From Gemmatimonadota bacterium (lineage in GTDB: Bacteria > Gemmatimonadota > Gemmatimonadetes > Gemmatimonadales > Gemmatimonadaceae): a stretch of DNA of 7,717 nucleotides. The notes under the pieces are model-generated. The model did no database searches. It saw only the letters and a list, made by a program, of their open reading frames with translations, and was not told the DNA's origin. The stretch lies in contig JAOUHR010000077.1 of assembly GCA_029884515.1 (NCBI GenBank), positions 1 to 7,717 on the forward strand, given 5' to 3'. Below are positions 6,601-7,717 of the stretch, one piece after another. A program made the position numbers and the translations under genes. Positions within the stretch are counted from its first letter, which is position 1; every line of letters starts with the position of its first letter.

Positions 6601-7717
6601 CTACTCCGGTTCGACTATCTCCAACACCTGACCGGGCCGCAAGGGTCCCGGCACCACCTGTTGCCGGCCCGAGGGCCAGCGCACTTCGATCGACGCGGCC
6701 TCGGCCGCCTCGCCCAGCCCGAAGTACAGGGGCAGGTCGCTCTGTGACAGGTACCCTGACCTGCCGTCGAGCACCTTGAGCACCCGCCGGCCGTCGGGGA
6801 GCACCACCGTGACCTGCGCCCCCAGACCCTCGCGGTTGGACGCGGTGCCGCGCAGGCGCACCTTGAGCGCCTGCACCGGACCACGCGCCGACAGGTCGCT
6901 TACGAGCACCTGTGGAGCCGCGTTGAACTCGTTGGTGACGATGTCGAGGTCGCCGTCGCCGTCGAGGTCGAGGATCACGGCGCTGCGGGCGCCGAGCGCC
7001 GCCCGCATCGTCAGCTTGCCGTCGGAGTCGCGGTGGCATCCCTGCGCCTCGGCGTCCGGCCGCGCGCACACCTCGCATGGGGTCGTGCCGGCGTCCGCCC
7101 CGCCCGGCTCGCAGGCGAGCGAGAACCAGACCTGGTCGGTGCGCCCGCCGGCGCGCGGCTCCACGCCGAGGGCGAAGGCCGCCGGCAGGAAGCGCTGCCC
7201 CGCCTCATTGAGGAAGAGGTTGTTCGGGGCGTACCGGAAGGGGAAGTTCATCGACGCCACCACGAACACGTCGTCCCACCCGTCGGCATTGAGGTCGTCC
7301 ACGCTCGGACCCCAAGGCCAGTACGTCTCCAAGCCCACGCGGTCCGAGACCTCCTCGAACCCGCCGGGGCCGGCGCGCAGCCGCTGGAAGAGGGCGTTGC
7401 CGAACATGAGGTGCGTCTTGCCGTTGGGAAAGAGCTGCGGCGGCATCTTGGTGGAGTTCGACTTCCGTGCCTCCGCTGCCCAGTCGCCGGGCTTGATGTC
7501 GTCGAACATGTCCGAGTGCATGTCCGTGAGGTACATGTCGAGCTGCTGGTCGCCGTTGAAGTCGAACACCTTCACCCCCATCGCGCCGAAGGGGGTGCGC
7601 GGGAAGTAGGCGTAGGTCGAGTCGCGGAAGCGCCGGCCACCCTCGTTCACCCAGAGGTGGCCCTCCCCCTGCATGTCGAGCACGTAGAGGTCGAGGTACC
7701 CGTCGTCGTTCACGTCG
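6601..7717 (-). CDS. CRTAC1-like FG-GAP/VCBS and ASPIC/UnbV protein, N-terminus beyond the window
   Basis: The reading frame enters from the right edge and covers 371 residues to a TAG at 6603-6601. It reads as the C-terminal part of a propeller protein, with Asp-rich FG-GAP loops DVNDDGYLD at the edge, DFNGDQQLD, DLNADGWDD, and DLDGDGDLD (about 6946-6975). An ASPIC/UnbV domain follows (about 6604-6867), with EGLGAQVTVVLPDG, SGYLSQSDLPLYFGLG and EVRWPSG. Between the last two loops is an insertion with four Cys residues (codons within 7036-7113): one Cys, 11 residues, a CEVC motif, nine residues, then a Cys followed by His. This suggests disulfides or a metal site, but it is not a CxxCH haem site. 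No catalytic residues are recognisable, and the protein presumably acts outside the cytoplasm like its relatives. It is a paralogue in architecture of the large gene at the left, but has a single ASPIC domain in the part seen. Confidence 0.9.
   Translation of the reverse strand, partial: DVNDDGYLDLYVLDMQGEGHLWVNEGGRRFRDSTYAYFPRTPFGAMGVKVFDFNGDQQLDMYLTDMHSDMFDDIKPGDWAAEARKSNSTKMPPQLFPNGKTHLMFGNALFQRLRAGPGGFEEVSDRVGLETYWPWGPSVDDLNADGWDDVFVVASMNFPFRYAPNNLFLNEAGQRFLPAAFALGVEPRAGGRTDQVWFSLACEPGGADAGTTPCEVCARPDAEAQGCHRDSDGKLTMRAALGARSAVILDLDGDGDLDIVTNEFNAAPQVLVSDLSARGPVQALKVRLRGTASNREGLGAQVTVVLPDGRRVLKVLDGRSGYLSQSDLPLYFGLGEAAEAASIEVRWPSGRQQVVPGPLRPGQVLEIVEPE
6943..6969. repeat. 27-base direct repeat encoding a calcium-loop motif, copy 2
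   Basis: This is identical to 2173-2199 and encodes the same DLDGDGDLD peptide in the CRTAC1-like gene at the right edge. Flanking bases differ on both sides, so the match is limited to the loop codons. Confidence 0.7.

Noticed and set aside
7066..7077. CEVC considered as a haem c or thioredoxin-type site
   Set aside because: It lacks the His needed for CxxCH and sits in a short insertion within a propeller, with no thioredoxin-like surroundings.

Overview
This is a high-GC window with near-saturated G/C third codon positions. It is dense in secreted and lipid-anchored proteins of a diderm bacterium. The combination of ASPIC/UnbV propeller proteins, a PAP2-type vanadium haloperoxidase homologue and small Gly/Pro-tailed exported proteins fits Gemmatimonadota best. 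Acidobacteriota, Rhodothermota or Planctomycetota are possible, and nothing in the window fixes the phylum.

Layout: (1) At the left edge, about the last 31 codons of a plus-strand gene run to a stop at 96-98. They overlap the end of the next gene tail to tail. (2) A minus-strand pair occupies 67-5234: a 491-residue vanadium-dependent haloperoxidase-like lipoprotein (3759-5234), then a 1231-residue lipoprotein (67-3762) built of two successive FG-GAP/VCBS propeller plus ASPIC/UnbV units. Stop and start overlap as ATGA, so the two are almost certainly co-transcribed and translationally coupled. (3) A 156-base divergent intergenic region (5235-5390) must carry promoters for that pair and for the plus-strand gene to its right. 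(4) A 180-residue lipoprotein of unknown function (5391-5933, plus). (5) Converging on it is a second minus-strand pair. A CRTAC1-like FG-GAP/ASPIC protein (6601 to the right edge, 5' end outside the window) is followed 31 bases later by a 203-residue exported protein with an LTxxQ motif resembling the Spy/CpxP group (5958-6569).

Interpretation: everything whose N-terminus is visible carries an export signal, so this is an envelope or cell-surface locus. The most noteworthy unit is the haloperoxidase-like enzyme coupled to a giant two-unit propeller lipoprotein, with a second ASPIC protein nearby. A plausible but unproven idea is a surface-anchored halide or phosphoester chemistry module whose enzyme is scaffolded by the calcium-binding propeller protein. 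No RNA genes, insertion sequences, CRISPR arrays or clear terminators were found.
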